Shown: one piece after another, positions 32,850 to 43,409 of the stretch | Numbering within the stretch: position 1 is the stretch's first letter | Layout of the letters: every line of letters starts with the position of its first letter | Source of the DNA: Liolophura sinensis | Taxonomy: Eukaryota; Mollusca; Polyplacophora; Chitonida; Chitonidae | Direction: 5' to 3' | NCBI RefSeq assembly: GCF_032854445.1 | Contig: NC_088304.1 | Coordinates: 10,181,704 to 10,245,703 of the forward strand | Length of the DNA stretch: 64,000 bases | Made by a program: the position numbers and the translations under genes | Notes under the pieces: model-generated | Seen by the model: the letters and a program-made list of their open reading frames with translations, nothing else | The model's database searches: none | Told to the model about the DNA's origin: nothing

Positions 32850-35341
32850 AAAAGTAAAGGAGTCAAACTGCTCAGTGCTTATATTATTCACCGTTCACCA
32901 TCTGAAGTCATTCCAAGTGGAAGTCTTGTTCAGGTCCTGTTTTATACATACAAGTTTTCCTGCAGGTACAGAGTCTAATGATAATAATCAAAGAAAACGG
33001 ATAGGACATCATGTCCATGTAATTAGTATGATGCTAATTTTGTGTCGAATGAAGTAAGAGATTTTATTATAGTGCAAAGTCTAATTATGTATAAAGTTTA
33101 GCAATAGATTTTCTCCATTTCTATAGATATGATACATGTATATATGTATATGGTGTTTAATAAAGATATTCGGCAATAGAAATTAATGATATTTAATGCT
33201 AAAATATATGTCATATACCACATCGCCACAGAGCAATCTGTGTGTTGATCAAGAAACAAACTAAATCTTTAGACACTGCTGATGTCTTTTGTAAATAGAA
33301 GTCTCCCGGTACCTCAGTTTTTTTTTGTATTTGTTGTCAAGTAGTCTACAGAAAAAATACTTTTTACATTGTATACATAACATCTTCCCGTGACATTGTT
33401 AATGGCAGTTTTTCACCATTTCTTCTCTATTCTGTCTCACGTGACATTCAGGATTTGGAGGTATTTTTTTCCGAGAAAATGGCATGTTGTTATTTCACAC
33501 ATTTTATTGGTTCATTATGTAGACTATAGTTCTCAGAGCGAGACGTGGCTCAACGGTAAAGTTTGTAACCTCCAGTCTGGGTTCAATCCCGACCTTGTGC
33601 AGGAAGTTTTAGATTTCCAGGTTTTCATTGTTCGTGTTGCCATGGGCGACAGTAAACAAACAGTGTAGCTTCTACCGCTGTATAATTTCACACTGCTCAC
33701 AATTTCCAGGAAATTTCAGGTTTGCTTTTTAATATCGAATTTTGTGTAAAGTGATACTAAGTTAGAAGAATCATATGTGTATGTTTTAATCGGGTCTTCA
33801 TTGTGAACAAACAAATGTTTTTGTCTTGGTTATTGCATGTCTAAAATTCGCTTTTAATAGATAGGAAAACCAGAAAAAGTTGTACAGACTAACCCAAGTG
33901 CAAAATTGAATTGTTGTCCTATTCATAAAGTTTAATGTATTAAATTTTTATTTATGTCTGATTGCAATTGTAAAATATTAAACTGAGCGAGAATTGTTAT
34001 GTTCAAGCTCAAATTAATGAAGGCATTGTGAATATTATGATGAGTCAAACCCGGTCATTTTGTACTTGGTCTCTGTATTTCGATGACAGTTCCCGTGATA
34101 CTGAACCATTCGCTGTCAATCTGGATCGTTTCCTAAAGTGTGATAACTAACGCAAAGACATTTTTTATGTGGTGAACCATGTGGGCATTATGTTTCTACA
34201 AACTCCAAGTATTCCTACCCTGGATGTTAGCTACTAATTTATTGTACTGTTATGTCTGTAGTGTAGATTTTTCTTCTATTATTTACAAAATTCACACCAG
34301 ATTCCTGGAGTCTCAAATGAAAAAACAAAAACAAAAAGGATTTATACAGTGAACTAAATAAAGCCATTGATCAGGCGCCTAAGAGAGAAAGAGGATTTCC
34401 CATTTTCTTCTGTCCACAAACCCGACCACTGTGATGCACGCGAAATGTTCTTGAGTCCCGACTTCAATTCCTGGGTAAACGAGTAAATACCTAAATCAAA
34501 TCCATTCATTGTGTACATAGTAAATGTATCACTATTAGATAGTGTAATTATAAATTCTTATTCTAAGTGTTGATCCGCTGTTGCCAATGGCTTTTCATTG
34601 GCTCTCGAGGTAAGGCAAATAAAGAATTCTATACATGGATAATGTATATCTGAAATGTTTCTTTTTTTGGGGGGCGTGTTAAGTTGACTTCTATTGATTC
34701 GATGTTCGTGACGTTCACCTGGAAATGTGGACCAGAATTTGAAGACGTGATACATGTGGGTTGTTGTCATCCATTATTGACCTCCTTGCTTTCCTCTTTG
34801 CTCATTTTGGCTCATAGCGTTAGTCAGTTTCTTAGTTCTGCTTGAGCTCCACCCAGGTCTCCCGAGAAGTTTCCCATGCGTCTGTTCATTTTTCTGTGGT
34901 ATCTATCAGGTCACCTTCAGTTTGGCTCTCCATCATTTTCTGTCCGTTTCAATTTTCGTTCGCCTTACTTTAGTTTCTCTGCACTTTGCTTTAGTTTTCC
35001 TCCACCTTCCTTCAGTTTCTGTCTGCTTTTATTCATTGTTTTTTAATTTCTGACTGGTTTCCTCAACGTTTCTCCCTGGTTTCCTGTCTGCTTTCCTCGT
35101 ATGCACTTTAGTTTCTGCTTTCCTTCAGTTTCTTTTAATTTTTGTCTGGTTTCCTCGAGTTACTTCCTAGTTTTAAAGTGAATGCTTGCACAGTCCCTAG
35201 CCCAGGGTTAAGTGGAATAAGAAAAAGACAACAAAAATGACACATTTATACTGGGCAGTCATGACGTAATATTGTATGAGGTCCAGCACTGTAACGAGGA
35301 GACGGTTTTGAAAATACACTACAACCTGAACTCTCATACCT
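32850..35341. other. No gene seen
   Basis: AT-rich intergenic DNA. At about 33538-33600 a tRNA-like stretch ('GACGTGGCTCAACGGTAAAG' and 'GGGTTCAATCCCGA') has A- and B-box spacing but a poor clover-leaf, so I take it as a SINE head. A pyrimidine-rich stretch at about 34780-35170 repeats 'TTTCTGTCTGCTTT'-like words. Confidence 0.45.
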
Positions 35342-35620
35342 TTGACGGAGGCGGGGTGACCTCATCGTCAAATCCGGGCTGGGTTATACCATAGACTTGG
35401 TAATAAAGTGGTACTTGCATTGCTGCCTGTCTTGGCGCTCAGCACTGAGAGGTTAGGGGAGCGTTTGTCTCGGTGTCAGTATAATGTGACTGGGTGGGGT
35501 GTCCTATCTGGTGTCTGTGGCATAATGTTTCAGTGGCGGCAGCACTTTGGCGGCATGGACTCGGCCTGCCACAAGAAGACACAGTACATGTGCACACACC
35601 TAATGACTCCTCGTCGCATC
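35342..35620 (+). mobile_element. SINE (family C), nearly complete
   Basis: The decayed tRNA head ('GTGACCTCATCGTCAAATCC') is followed by 'GGCGCTCAGCACTGAGAGG', 'GTCAGTATAATGTGACTGG', 'CTGCCACAAGAAGACACAG' and 'CCTAATGACTCCTCGTCGC'. The common 3' tail is missing. Confidence 0.8.
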
Positions 35621-35859
35621 CCTATATTGGCTTCGAGAAAAAGATAGGAACCAGTTTACGTACAGTTGCAACAAAAGAAATGGCCATACAATAATTTAGT
35701 ACTGGAGCCAACAATAAAAAAGACAAAAAACAAAAACAATTGTCCGTATGTTGAGTGGAATTCCCCGATCCAGCCCGAGGACGACAGTTATGCAGGAATC
35801 AGCGCTCTAGACGAGAGTGATGAAGCAAGCAGCGCTGGTACAGCATGGCACACTAGCAA

Positions 35860-36310
35860 CTGGTACAGCATGGTAAACTGTTGACTGCTTCTCTTTACAT
35901 AAGTCCGTCTTAATTTCGTAGTTTGTTTACTTTCTTACACTCCAAAAATAATCTGTTAATTTTAACAGAAAGTCTGTTGTCTAGGGAATGCTAGAATATA
36001 TTCCGTTATTATAACACAAAATTCTGTCACATTCAACATAACATGGTGTTAGTATGATAGAATCTTTTTGTTGAATAAATAGAGTATGTTTGTTATATTT
36101 AACACAATTATCTACCGCAATGGCGGAAGTCATTCTAGCGTCACCCAGACGAGACTTTCTGTTCAAATTAACAGATTAACTTTTTGAGTGTAGTTCTTTG
36201 GTGGTTTGTGTTGACTGGTGTATTGGATATCGACCTTGCTATTAATGACTCAGAACTTCTATTATGATTAACTTCTGGAATACGAATTTCTGTTTTGATG
36301 CCTAGATATA
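35860..36310 (+). repeat. Dispersed repeat copy (Penelope-like 3' region?) interrupted by a MITE
   Basis: The sequence on both sides of the MITE ('AACTGTTGACTGCTTCTCTT' and 'AGTTCTTTGGTGGTTTGTGT') matches continuous sequence at 40805-41000 and 62735-62900. Inverse 54360-54447 matches the left side only. The copy at 40805-41000 directly follows a reverse transcriptase remnant, hence the suggested origin. Confidence 0.7.
35936..36192. mobile_element. MITE with about 65-bp terminal inverted repeats and TA target duplication
   Basis: The element body is 35938-36190 (253 bp). The left end is CACTCCAAAAATAATCTGTT and the right end, reverse complemented, is CACTCAAAAAGTTAATCTGT. The arms match inward through 'AACAGAAAGTCT' and 'GCTAGAAT'. 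The TA at 35936-35937 and 36191-36192 corresponds to a single TA in the two empty paralogous sites (40880-40881, 62800-62801). The TA duplication and CACTC ends suit Tc1/mariner-type mobilisation. Confidence 0.9.
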
Positions 36311-36819
36311 TAAATAAAATGAATGCACTGTTTGCTTGTCTTCTGTATAGTTGATGATATGCCTACTGATTAGTTCCTCCATTTTGTTCCAGATTTGTTT
36401 TGCTAAGTGCTTCTAAATCAGGCTTGCGTGATGAAATCTTCACTCTTCTGTTGACAATCCGATAAAGAGCGCTTGTGAAATGCAAAGGAATATCACGAGA
36501 TATATGTCAGATGAAAGACCAATAAATATTATTTGGGGAAACAATTTGATTTATTTTTTAGAACATTTTTCGAATAAGTGACGTCACATCAGCTTTTTGT
36601 CACTTGACACACAGACCGGTAAGTTTCATCATTCAGAAGGGACTACATTAAGAGATATAAATGCATTCACCAAATGGACCTTGAAACAAACTATTTCCAG
36701 CCCAAACATGGCTGTGACGTCATTGATACCCTCTGGGTCCCAACACACCACCATAGGATCCTATGTTTCAAATGCATTTTACTCGGTCAGAAAAATGCCT
36801 AAAAAATAAATCAAACTAT

Positions 36820-36890
36820 TTTCCAGGACAGTCTTTAATGGTCTTTCATCCGATAAATATTTTATTTTAGCGTTTTCTTTGCCTTTAAGA
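36820..36890. repeat. Dispersed repeat block shared with POR intron element
   Basis: 'TTTTCCAGGACAGTCTTTAA' ... 'GCGTTTTCTTTGCCTTTAAG' matches the reverse complement of 18720-18805. Confidence 0.6.
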
Positions 36891-36929
36891 CACTAATCTG
36901 ACTTATACATTTATGATTATTTATTCATT

Positions 36930-37110
36930 TATTTGTTTATGTCTTATTGTTCATCTGTTTGTCGGATATAATCCTAGCTGTATGGCCAAGGTCGGGTTGT
37001 TTACTCCAGACATTTTCTCCACCAATTCTGGTTTCCTCCACTCGTAACTTGCCGTCAAAAATGTGAAACATTTGCCGGTATACGACGTTAAACACCCATC
37101 AAAAAATACA
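36930..37110 (+). mobile_element. SINE-like fragment
   Basis: 'TTCTGGTTTCCTCCACTCG' then 'GCCGGTATACGACGTTAAAC' and 'ACCCATC' resemble the core and tail layout of the other SINEs, but the family differs. Confidence 0.45.
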
Positions 37111-37282
37111 TACATTATTCTTTAATTTTTTTGTTCTAAATACTCATAAGAAATACTTCCCGTTGAGGGCTCACCGTCGTCAGGTAGGTTTTAGGTGAGC
37201 CCGGAAAGAACTACTGTTTCACGACAGATAGTTGTCAAACCTACAGACGCACTGCAGGACGCACTATAGTTAAATATAAATT

Positions 37283-37336
37283 TGACGTACAGCACAGAGA
37301 GAAAAAAACCAAAGCAGCGACGACAGTGTGATGTAG
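37283..37336 (+). repeat. Unassigned dispersed repeat X, 5' fragment
   Basis: 'GACGTACAGCACAGAGAG' and 'GCAGCGACGACAGTGTGAT' match the start of repeat X (best copy 50463-50730). Confidence 0.75.
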
Positions 37337-38166
37337 GGCGGAGGTGGGGGCTTAGGGATATGTGTCTAAGCTGTTTAAGTTGTCCACTAAAAGTAAGTAA
37401 CTAAAAGGGGTTGCTTACTTGACACCATTGTTAGACACAACATATACCAAGTAGGTACGCATTCAATCAAAGACACCTGCCAAAATATATATTCGTTTAT
37501 ACGTAGGTATGGACTTACATATCGACTACATGTGCTGTGAAGTAGTCGAAAACGAACACACCCGACCAGCTATAGAACATGAATAAAAGATTCGAGTAAT
37601 TAGACAGAGGTCTGATCGAAATTAAGACCTCCACCAGGAAGTAGATGACAAATGCTGGTGTTATGTCCCATTAATTATGTATAACAGGCGAGGCAGATGG
37701 CTTGTTTGTGATTCTCTGGGGAGTGGGGAGCGGTGGTGGTGACAGCGCTTGTGATGTGGTGGGAGGTGTCGAGGTTAGAAGGGGGTGGGGGAGTTGAGGC
37801 AAGTAGCGTGACTCTTATATTTACTTATTTATTTAACTGGTGTTTTAACACTTTGATCCTGAGTACATCACGTAATTGCGATCAATGAGGTTAATGGAGG
37901 TCGGAATTCTAACAGAATTCAGATGTATCCAACAGCCTTTTGCCCATGACAGTAAATAGGCTCTTGATTTTGCCTCAGGGGTGTTTTGCGGCTTGCTGCG
38001 AAGGCAAGATGTTTTTACTACTGAATAGGCCCTAAATGTAAATTTTACTACGAAAATTATAATTTCATGTCACCTTTATTAGCATTTAAATATACATATG
38101 TTTGGGTAAAGGTTTAATCTAAACACATTAACAGAGAAGTACTTTTCACCCTACTGAGGATCATTA

Positions 38167-38560
38167 GTGTTGGAAATATGGAAGTGTGTCCTAAACTTGC
38201 ACGCGTTGAAAAAGGCAGTGTCAAGAGTATGGAGGTGTCCCCAAAAACTGCACAAATTCACGGTGTCAAGAGGGTGGAAGTGTGGTCAAAAATTGCAACC
38301 GTTCAAATGCATAGTGTCAAGGAGTGGAAGTGTGGTCGAAAATTGCAACCGTTCAAATGCACAGTGTCAAGGGAGTAGAACTGTGGTCAAAAATTGCAAC
38401 CGTTCAAATGCACAGCATCAAGAGAGTGAAAGTATGGTCGAAAATCGCAGCCCTTCAAATGCACAGTGTCAAGGGTACGGGAATGTGGTCGAAAATTGCA
38501 ACCGTTCAAATGCATAAGAGAGTGCATGAGTAGTCGAAAATTTTAACCTGTTGAAGTTGA
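38167..38560. repeat. 51-bp minisatellite, about 7-8 units
   Basis: The unit contains 'GTGTCAAGAGGGTGGAAGTG', 'GTCAAAAATTGCAACC' and 'GTTCAAATGCATA'. Unit starts are at about 38263, 38314, 38364, 38415 and 38466, spaced 50-51 bp. The period near 17 codons keeps open frames of about 115 codons, which I take as a by-product. Confidence 0.93.
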
Positions 38561-38569
38561 AACCTGAAC

Positions 38570-39110
38570 TGTGAGGAGTACAGAAGCATGGCCTACAACT
38601 GCATTTAATGAAACATGTAGCAAAGAAAAGGAAAAGGAGAAAGGGGATTGAAAAAAAAAAAGAAAAAAGGATAGACAAGAAAATCGCTTTACTGTCAAGT
38701 GTAATAGACACGTGAGGCATTTCATTACGATCATGTGGTCTGCATCGCGTTTCTAAGCAAGCAGTGTATATACATATAAAAAAATTACGATCGTGTTTTC
38801 GTTTCACGTGTAAATATTGTTGTGTAAATGTCAACGTGTTATAGGTAAGTGTCATAAGTGAAATTATGCCTCCCTGGGTTGTGTTTTTCTGAAAATAATT
38901 CCCCAAGGCTCTAGTTTGTACTGAATAATTCATATATTTCTTGAAATTGCATCTTTAATAGTTAAGTACAAAAAACGTGAGAATTAGCCAATTTTGTTAT
39001 GATGTTTTACAAAAATAAATTCTCCAATTTTCCAAGACACTGAGCCACACCCACGTCAAACATCTGAATGTCAATGAATATTCTCAAGTAATGCATATCT
39101 CGGCCATAAT
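38570..39110. other. No gene seen
   Basis: The A/G-rich stretch at 38620-38690 produces a long minus-strand open frame with low-complexity Phe/Ser/Leu composition. No protein is recognised. Confidence 0.45.
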
Positions 39111-39112
39111 AA

Positions 39113-39400
39113 AAGACATACAGGACAGAGAGTTAAGCCGGATCGGCGACGACAGAGTGATAATTGGCAAATGGGTACACAGAATGCGAGATGTTGTTTT
39201 GTTTTTTTGTTTTGTTCTTTTTTTGTTTGATTTTTATTTTAACTGTCCATGTCCTTTTAATATACTGTTTAGCATTATGGCTTAAGAGGAATTAGGTAGA
39301 TACAAGTGTACAATGATGTTAATTGCAATTTATTTCTAGTTTAGAATTGGTTAAGGATTACTCAAAATACTGTGTTGTCATCACATTTAATATGTAGTTT
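39113..39400 (+). repeat. Unassigned dispersed repeat X, long copy
   Basis: Starts 'GACATACAGGACAGAGAG', continues 'GGCGACGACAGAGTGATAAT', and ends 'GATGTTAATTGCAATTTATT', 'TTTAGAATTGG' and 'ACTCAAAATACTGTGTTG'. The middle is replaced by a T/G-rich stretch (39200-39240). Confidence 0.8.
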
Positions 39401-39461
39401 AACAAGGATCAGTCCATCAGTGCTTAGTCCACCAAGAGGATCCTGGTGTATCATACGATTA

Positions 39462-39720
39462 AAGACGAACAACATAGAGAGTAAAACAAGAGCAGCGACG
39501 ACAGAGTGATAATTGCCAAATGGTCAAGCGTACGTAACTATTCAGGTAAATGCTTCACTTGCGGCAATTTACACATGCCCTAGCACCATGGCTTAAGCAA
39601 AACTGAGTAAAAACAAATGCAAATGATGTTAATTGCAATTTAAAAAAAAAAAAACAGTTTTGTGGAAAATTCTTTCGTTACAACGCCATCATTCAATTTG
39701 AAAGTTCTGTTTGATTTGAT
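39462..39720 (+). repeat. Unassigned dispersed repeat X, long copy
   Basis: 'AACATAGAGAGTAAAACAAG', 'GCAGCGACGACAGAGTGATA', 'TAGCACCATGGCTTAAGC' and 'GATGTTAATTGCAATTT' appear in the same order as in the other copies. It lies head-to-tail behind the 39113 copy. Confidence 0.8.
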
Positions 39721-39724
39721 CCCT

Positions 39725-39835
39725 TTGCTGTTTTACGCCATACTCAAGAAATTTTCACGTATATGATAGCGATCAGTTTTAAGGGTGGAACAGCCCGGAT
39801 TGCCAGAGGTAAACCACCAAAGATCGGAAATTGTT
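39725..39835 (-). mobile_element. SINE (family A) 3' fragment
   Basis: 'GCTGTTTTACGCCATACTC' and 'AAGAAATTTTCACGTATATG' are the reverse complement of the family A end, followed by a diverged body. Confidence 0.7.
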
Positions 39836-39984
39836 TGTTGTTTCCACGCTGTTGTAAAACGTGATAACAACACAGCATTTTTAGCATGAATTCTAAACCA
39901 TTGTCGTCTAATAAATTGCCAGTTAGATCACTGCCATTGAGTTTCCCTGATTCTCTTTAAACCGTCGTGACAGGGGATGTATTC

Positions 39985-40095
39985 TGTATATGAACAGTAA
40001 GAATAAAACCCCTATTAAGATAAACTGACTACCGGCCCGATTTCACCAGTCACGTGTGACCATTTGCCAACTATCACATGCAGTGTCTCGTTTTA
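39985..40095 (-). repeat. Unassigned dispersed repeat X, inverted fragment
   Basis: 'AATAAAACCCCTATTAAG', 'CACGTGTGACCATTTGCC' and 'CTCGTTTTAGTCTT' are the reverse complement of the repeat X 5' half. Confidence 0.7.
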
Positions 40096-40179
40096 GTCTT
40101 CGTTCTGCAGTCTTCTAATATTAACTGATTTGAGACTTGTACCCTTAAAACATAAAATAGGCTTGAGTCTTTTCGAAGT

Positions 40180-40690
40180 TTAATGAAACGAATCTGTACT
40201 TCGTTGTTCATCGAGTTGCTTGAATTTCTTATTAATAACATCTATTTGAAATCCGGGGAAACCATATACCGACAGTGTATAGGTATTCCAGTGGGCACTA
40301 AATGTGCTGACCTATACATGTTCTCGTATGAATACGACTATATGCAGAAACTATTAAGGTGCAACCCTCATCAGGATCGATCTTTCTCGTTCACTAAACG
40401 GCATATTGATGATCTGCTAGCTTTAACAATCCATATATAGCAAAAGCTGCGAAAGATATATACCCACCTTCTTTGGATTTAAAGTAAACCACAGACTCTC
40501 CAGATGGTACATCTTATCTGGACCTATATTTGTACAAAGAGCAAAACGGTTACCTCTCTCGCAGACTGTACGAAAAGAGGAATAGTTTTAATTTTGACAC
40601 TAAATTATCCTTACTTGGACACCAATATACCGAAGAGTCCTGCATATGGCGTGTACATATCTCGCCTTGAAGCATTTGTTAGATCCTAAA
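40180..40690 (+). pseudogene. Decayed reverse transcriptase fragment, Penelope-like
   Basis: The first frame (40183-40437) holds IGIPVGTKCADLYMFSYE, like the RT motif around 'GIPMGTNCAPL', then RHIDDLLAL, the catalytic DD box (usually YIDDLL). After a stop and frame changes, nearby frames give SYLDLYLYKEQNG and, at about 40590-40685, KSPAYGVYISRLEAFVRS. That order is typical of RTs in Penelope-like elements. Stops and frameshifts separate the pieces, so it is a dead copy covering only the core of the RT. No GIY-YIG endonuclease was found. Assignment to Penelope rather than another non-LTR group is from memory of the motif pattern. Confidence 0.7.
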
Positions 40691-40699
40691 AATTAATTG

Positions 40700-41000
40700 A
40701 ATGATATCGCCACTTTGGGTATAAGAACAGTTTGCAATCAAAGTTCAACTGAGATACATACTGATTGCTATTTTCACTCAGAATATACCTTGTGCCTTTC
40801 CCAGATCATTGAAAACTGTTCACCACTTCTCTTTGTAGGCCTATGATTCCGCCCTATTTTAGTACTTCATATACTTTCTTAGTTCTTTGGTAGTTTGTGT
40901 TAAACGTTGTTTTGGTAATATGCCTTGCAATCATTGACCCGGAACGGTCTTATTGGCTGACGTCTGGTGTACGAATGTCTCGACGCACAGATTAAACATT
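40700..41000 (+). repeat. 3' region of the Penelope-like element (dispersed repeat)
   Basis: 'CAATCAAAGTTCAACTGAG', 'GAAAACTGTTCACCACTTCT' and 'CTTTCTTAGTTCTTTGGTAG' recur at 62670-62900 and around the MITE at 35860-36310. This copy has an empty MITE site. Confidence 0.65.
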
Positions 41001-41354
41001 CACAGTATTTAGCCAAGCTGCATGTTTTCTTTTTCTTCAGAAAACAATAAACTTAATTCATATTTAAGAGCAAATATGTAAATGTGATATTAACAGACTG
41101 GATTGCATTTTGGTGCTTTTTTAATCTACAAAAATGAGTAAGCTCAGTCCTTACTGAAAAACAAGTGACACTATCTGGCTAGTTTATGTTTTTCCTGAAC
41201 AATAGATCTAACGCCTTTAAGGAGCCAGCGACATAAAAATTGTTTACAAGGTAGTCGTCAGCATACGTCAGCAAAATCGCTCGCATTTTGTCAGCCTGGC
41301 ATAGAACTCTAAAATGGATAAGGTTCTTGTTCAACACACTCATGACTTTCAAGA

Positions 41355-41390
41355 TTTATTTATTTGATTAGTATTTTATGCAGCAGAACT
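41355..41390 (-). mobile_element. SINE (family A) tail fragment
   Basis: 'ATTTATTTATTTGATTAGTA' followed by 'TTTTATGC' is the inverted family A terminus. Confidence 0.5.
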
Positions 41391-41439
41391 CACTACCTTC
41401 GATAAAAAAGGTATAAAAAGCTCTCTTAAAATACAAGAG

Positions 41440-41765
41440 TGAGTGAGTGAGTGCTTGGGGTTTAACGTCATACGACGAAGAGAATCCTTAGAGTGCATGT
41501 AATGCGCCTGCTTGTAGGGCGGATTTCCATCGCACTTTGATCTACTACTGCTTCACTCAGACGACTTGCCGAAGGGAAGTAAGCCGCCCCGCCCAAGCCA
41601 TTGATAAAGGTCAACCACTCGTTGCACTATCCCCTTCATGCTGAACGCCAAGAGAGGAAGCTGCAACTTCCTCTTTTGAAGTCTCAGGTGTGACTAGACC
41701 CAGGATCCTGGATCTACCGATCCCGAAGCGGACGCTCTACCAACTGCGCTATCGGGGCCGGTATT
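41440..41765 (-). mobile_element. Full-length SINE (family B)
   Basis: The reverse strand starts with the tRNA-like head 'GGCCCCGATAGCGCAGTTGG' and 'TAGAGCGTCCGCTTCGGGA', and continues 'AGCATGAAGGGGATAGTGC' and 'TCTAAGGATTCTCTTCGTCG'. It ends with the tail 'ACGTTAAACCCCAAGCACTC' plus (ACTC)n. The head folds only roughly as a tRNA, so I call it a SINE, not a tRNA gene. Confidence 0.9.
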
Positions 41766-41882
41766 TACCTACAAGAGAGAAACTGTCATGAATGTTCAAG
41801 GGTATAAGGTAAAATGATCAACTGGTCGTGTTTTAAATGTGGTGAGCTTGGTAATTACTCCATAAAGTGCTCAGGAATAATA

Positions 41883-42010
41883 TATTTACTTGATTTGTGT
41901 TTCACGCCGTAGTCAACAATATTTCATTGATACAACAGCAGCCATCATTATGGCGGAGGGAAACCCTTGGGAAACCCACGAACATCAGCATGTTGCTGCT
42001 TGAAAAAGGT
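41883..42010 (-). mobile_element. SINE (family A) 3' fragment
   Basis: 'TTTCACGCCGTAGTCAACAA', 'GCAGCCATCATTATGG' and 'GGGAAACCCACGAACATCAG' are the inverted family A body and end. Confidence 0.8.
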
Positions 42011-42099
42011 CAAGCTGGCGTGAGTTGCCGTGGAACACCAAAAACCTTACCAGATTTACAGCTTGTAAACATGCATGCTCTTTCAAAGAATCGTATGTA

Positions 42100-42630
42100 A
42101 ATGACAAGCAGGCAATGTTTCAGATGTGGGGAGTTTGGTTATTTTGCCACTTTATGCTCAGAAATGGCCAACCTCATGAGAGTTGCGTGCTGACCCAACC
42201 CTCACAAGTGCTCAAGCTCATGGTACCTGCAATGATAAAGATCAATCTCTTACCAAATATTTTCCGCTTTCCCCCAGACTTGCAATTAACATCGTACAGG
42301 TTGTATAAGTTGCTAATATTGAAGTATTTACGTTAACAGAATAAAACCGTATCTGAGGTAAATGAACTCTGCTCTAGTTTTGCTCTACATGCTATACTTT
42401 TTTGTATTTTCTATATGCTCACATGTTTCACGTGTTTTTGTGAAATAAAGCTGACATATTATATAATGCACGAAGCGCCCTAGGCGTTACTAAATCTTAA
42501 CCTAAACCGTTGTTCTTGTAAATGTAAACGAAAAAATGTAGGAAAACCAGTATAACCTAACCAGTGTTATAGTTTACATCTGATCAAAGCATGAGTTGTG
42601 AAGTATGGGCAATTGACAGTGTGTTTACAT
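42100..42630. other. No gene seen
   Basis: AT-rich spacer. A 103-codon frame at 42025-42336 has no recognisable motif. Confidence 0.4.
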
Positions 42631-42633
42631 TGA

Positions 42634-42895
42634 TTTGATTTATTTGATTGTTGTTCAATGCCATTCTCAATTATTGTTCACGAGGACCGTTTCACTGGCC
42701 TTATGGTTAGAGCGTTCGCCGTGAATTGTGGTCAAACGATCTATCCCATTCCAAAGACTTCAAAAATGGTACTTTTCGCGCCTCGCTCGGCGATTAGCAG
42801 GAAAACACAGTATATGTACACACACCTAATGACTTCACGTCGTAATATGACTAAAAAAATTGTTAAGTACGACGTAAAACCCCAATCCCACAAAT
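42634..42895 (+). mobile_element. SINE (family C) preceded by an inverted family A tail
   Basis: 42634-42675 is an inverted family A end ('TTGATTTATTTGATTGTTG'). 42685-42890 carries a tRNA head ('GGTTAGAGCGTTCGCC'), 'AAGACTTCAAAAATGGTAC', 'AACACAGTATATGTACACAC' and the tail 'AATTGTTAAGTACGACGTAA'. A (TA)n microsatellite follows at about 42896-42910. Confidence 0.8.
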
Positions 42896-43014
42896 ATATA
42901 TATATATATACTGTCGTGGTCAGTTTTGTGAGTGGTGGGAACCAGAGTGCCGGAACCGGAACCCCGAGGTAAACCGCCGACCTTTGGCAAGTTACTGACA
43001 AACCTCTACACGTG

Positions 43015-43248
43015 TGATGTAAAGATATGCACACCATGTTTGTGGAAGACGATGTCTTCACTGAACGCTAGACGCCACAAACGACCACGCGCATGTCGTT
43101 GGCCTCTTAGTGTTATCAAGTCCCCTCCAACAGTGAGAGTGGGAAAATGTACAAATGACCTTCTCCACGTCGGGTTTGAACCCGCACCTTACGTTTCATC
43201 GCATTTGAAGGCCAGCCCGGTAACCACTGATCCTCTGTCCGCTCCTTA
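43015..43248 (-). mobile_element. SINE (family D)
   Basis: The reverse strand begins 'GGAGCGGACAGAGGATCAGT' with 'GGTTACCGGGCTGGCC' and B-box 'GGGTTCAAACCC', and continues 'GACTTGATAACACTAAGAGG'. Its far end ('ATGTTTGTGGAAGACGATGT' on +) is also found at about 62345-62420. Confidence 0.75.
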
Positions 43249-43347
43249 ATTTTAAGTTCATCGTAAATAGTAATAGCACAGAGACCATTTTCACAAAACT
43301 TCGGAAATCATATTTCTGGTAACTTTTTTTGCTTTTAAGTTGCGTTT

Positions 43348-43405
43348 TCATAAACAATTAGAACAAAAACCCTAACCGAGGTATACTGACTAAACCCCGG
43401 ATTTC
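43348..43405 (-). repeat. Unassigned dispersed repeat X fragment
   Basis: 'AACAAAAACCCTAACCGAGG' then 'TATACTGAC' match the inverted middle of repeat X. Confidence 0.5.
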
Positions 43406-43409
43406 CGGG

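Noticed and set aside
33538-33600. Possible tRNA gene on the plus strand
   Set aside because: Promoter boxes are present but the acceptor and anticodon stems do not pair well; more likely a SINE head.
38469-38933. 154-codon minus-strand open frame
   Set aside because: The middle is poly-Phe/Ser/Leu from an A/G-rich stretch and one end lies in the 51-bp minisatellite. No domain is visible.
41690-41765. Possible tRNA gene on the minus strand
   Set aside because: It has good A-box and fair B-box but a weak clover-leaf, and it is continuous with a long SINE body also present at 55490-55825.
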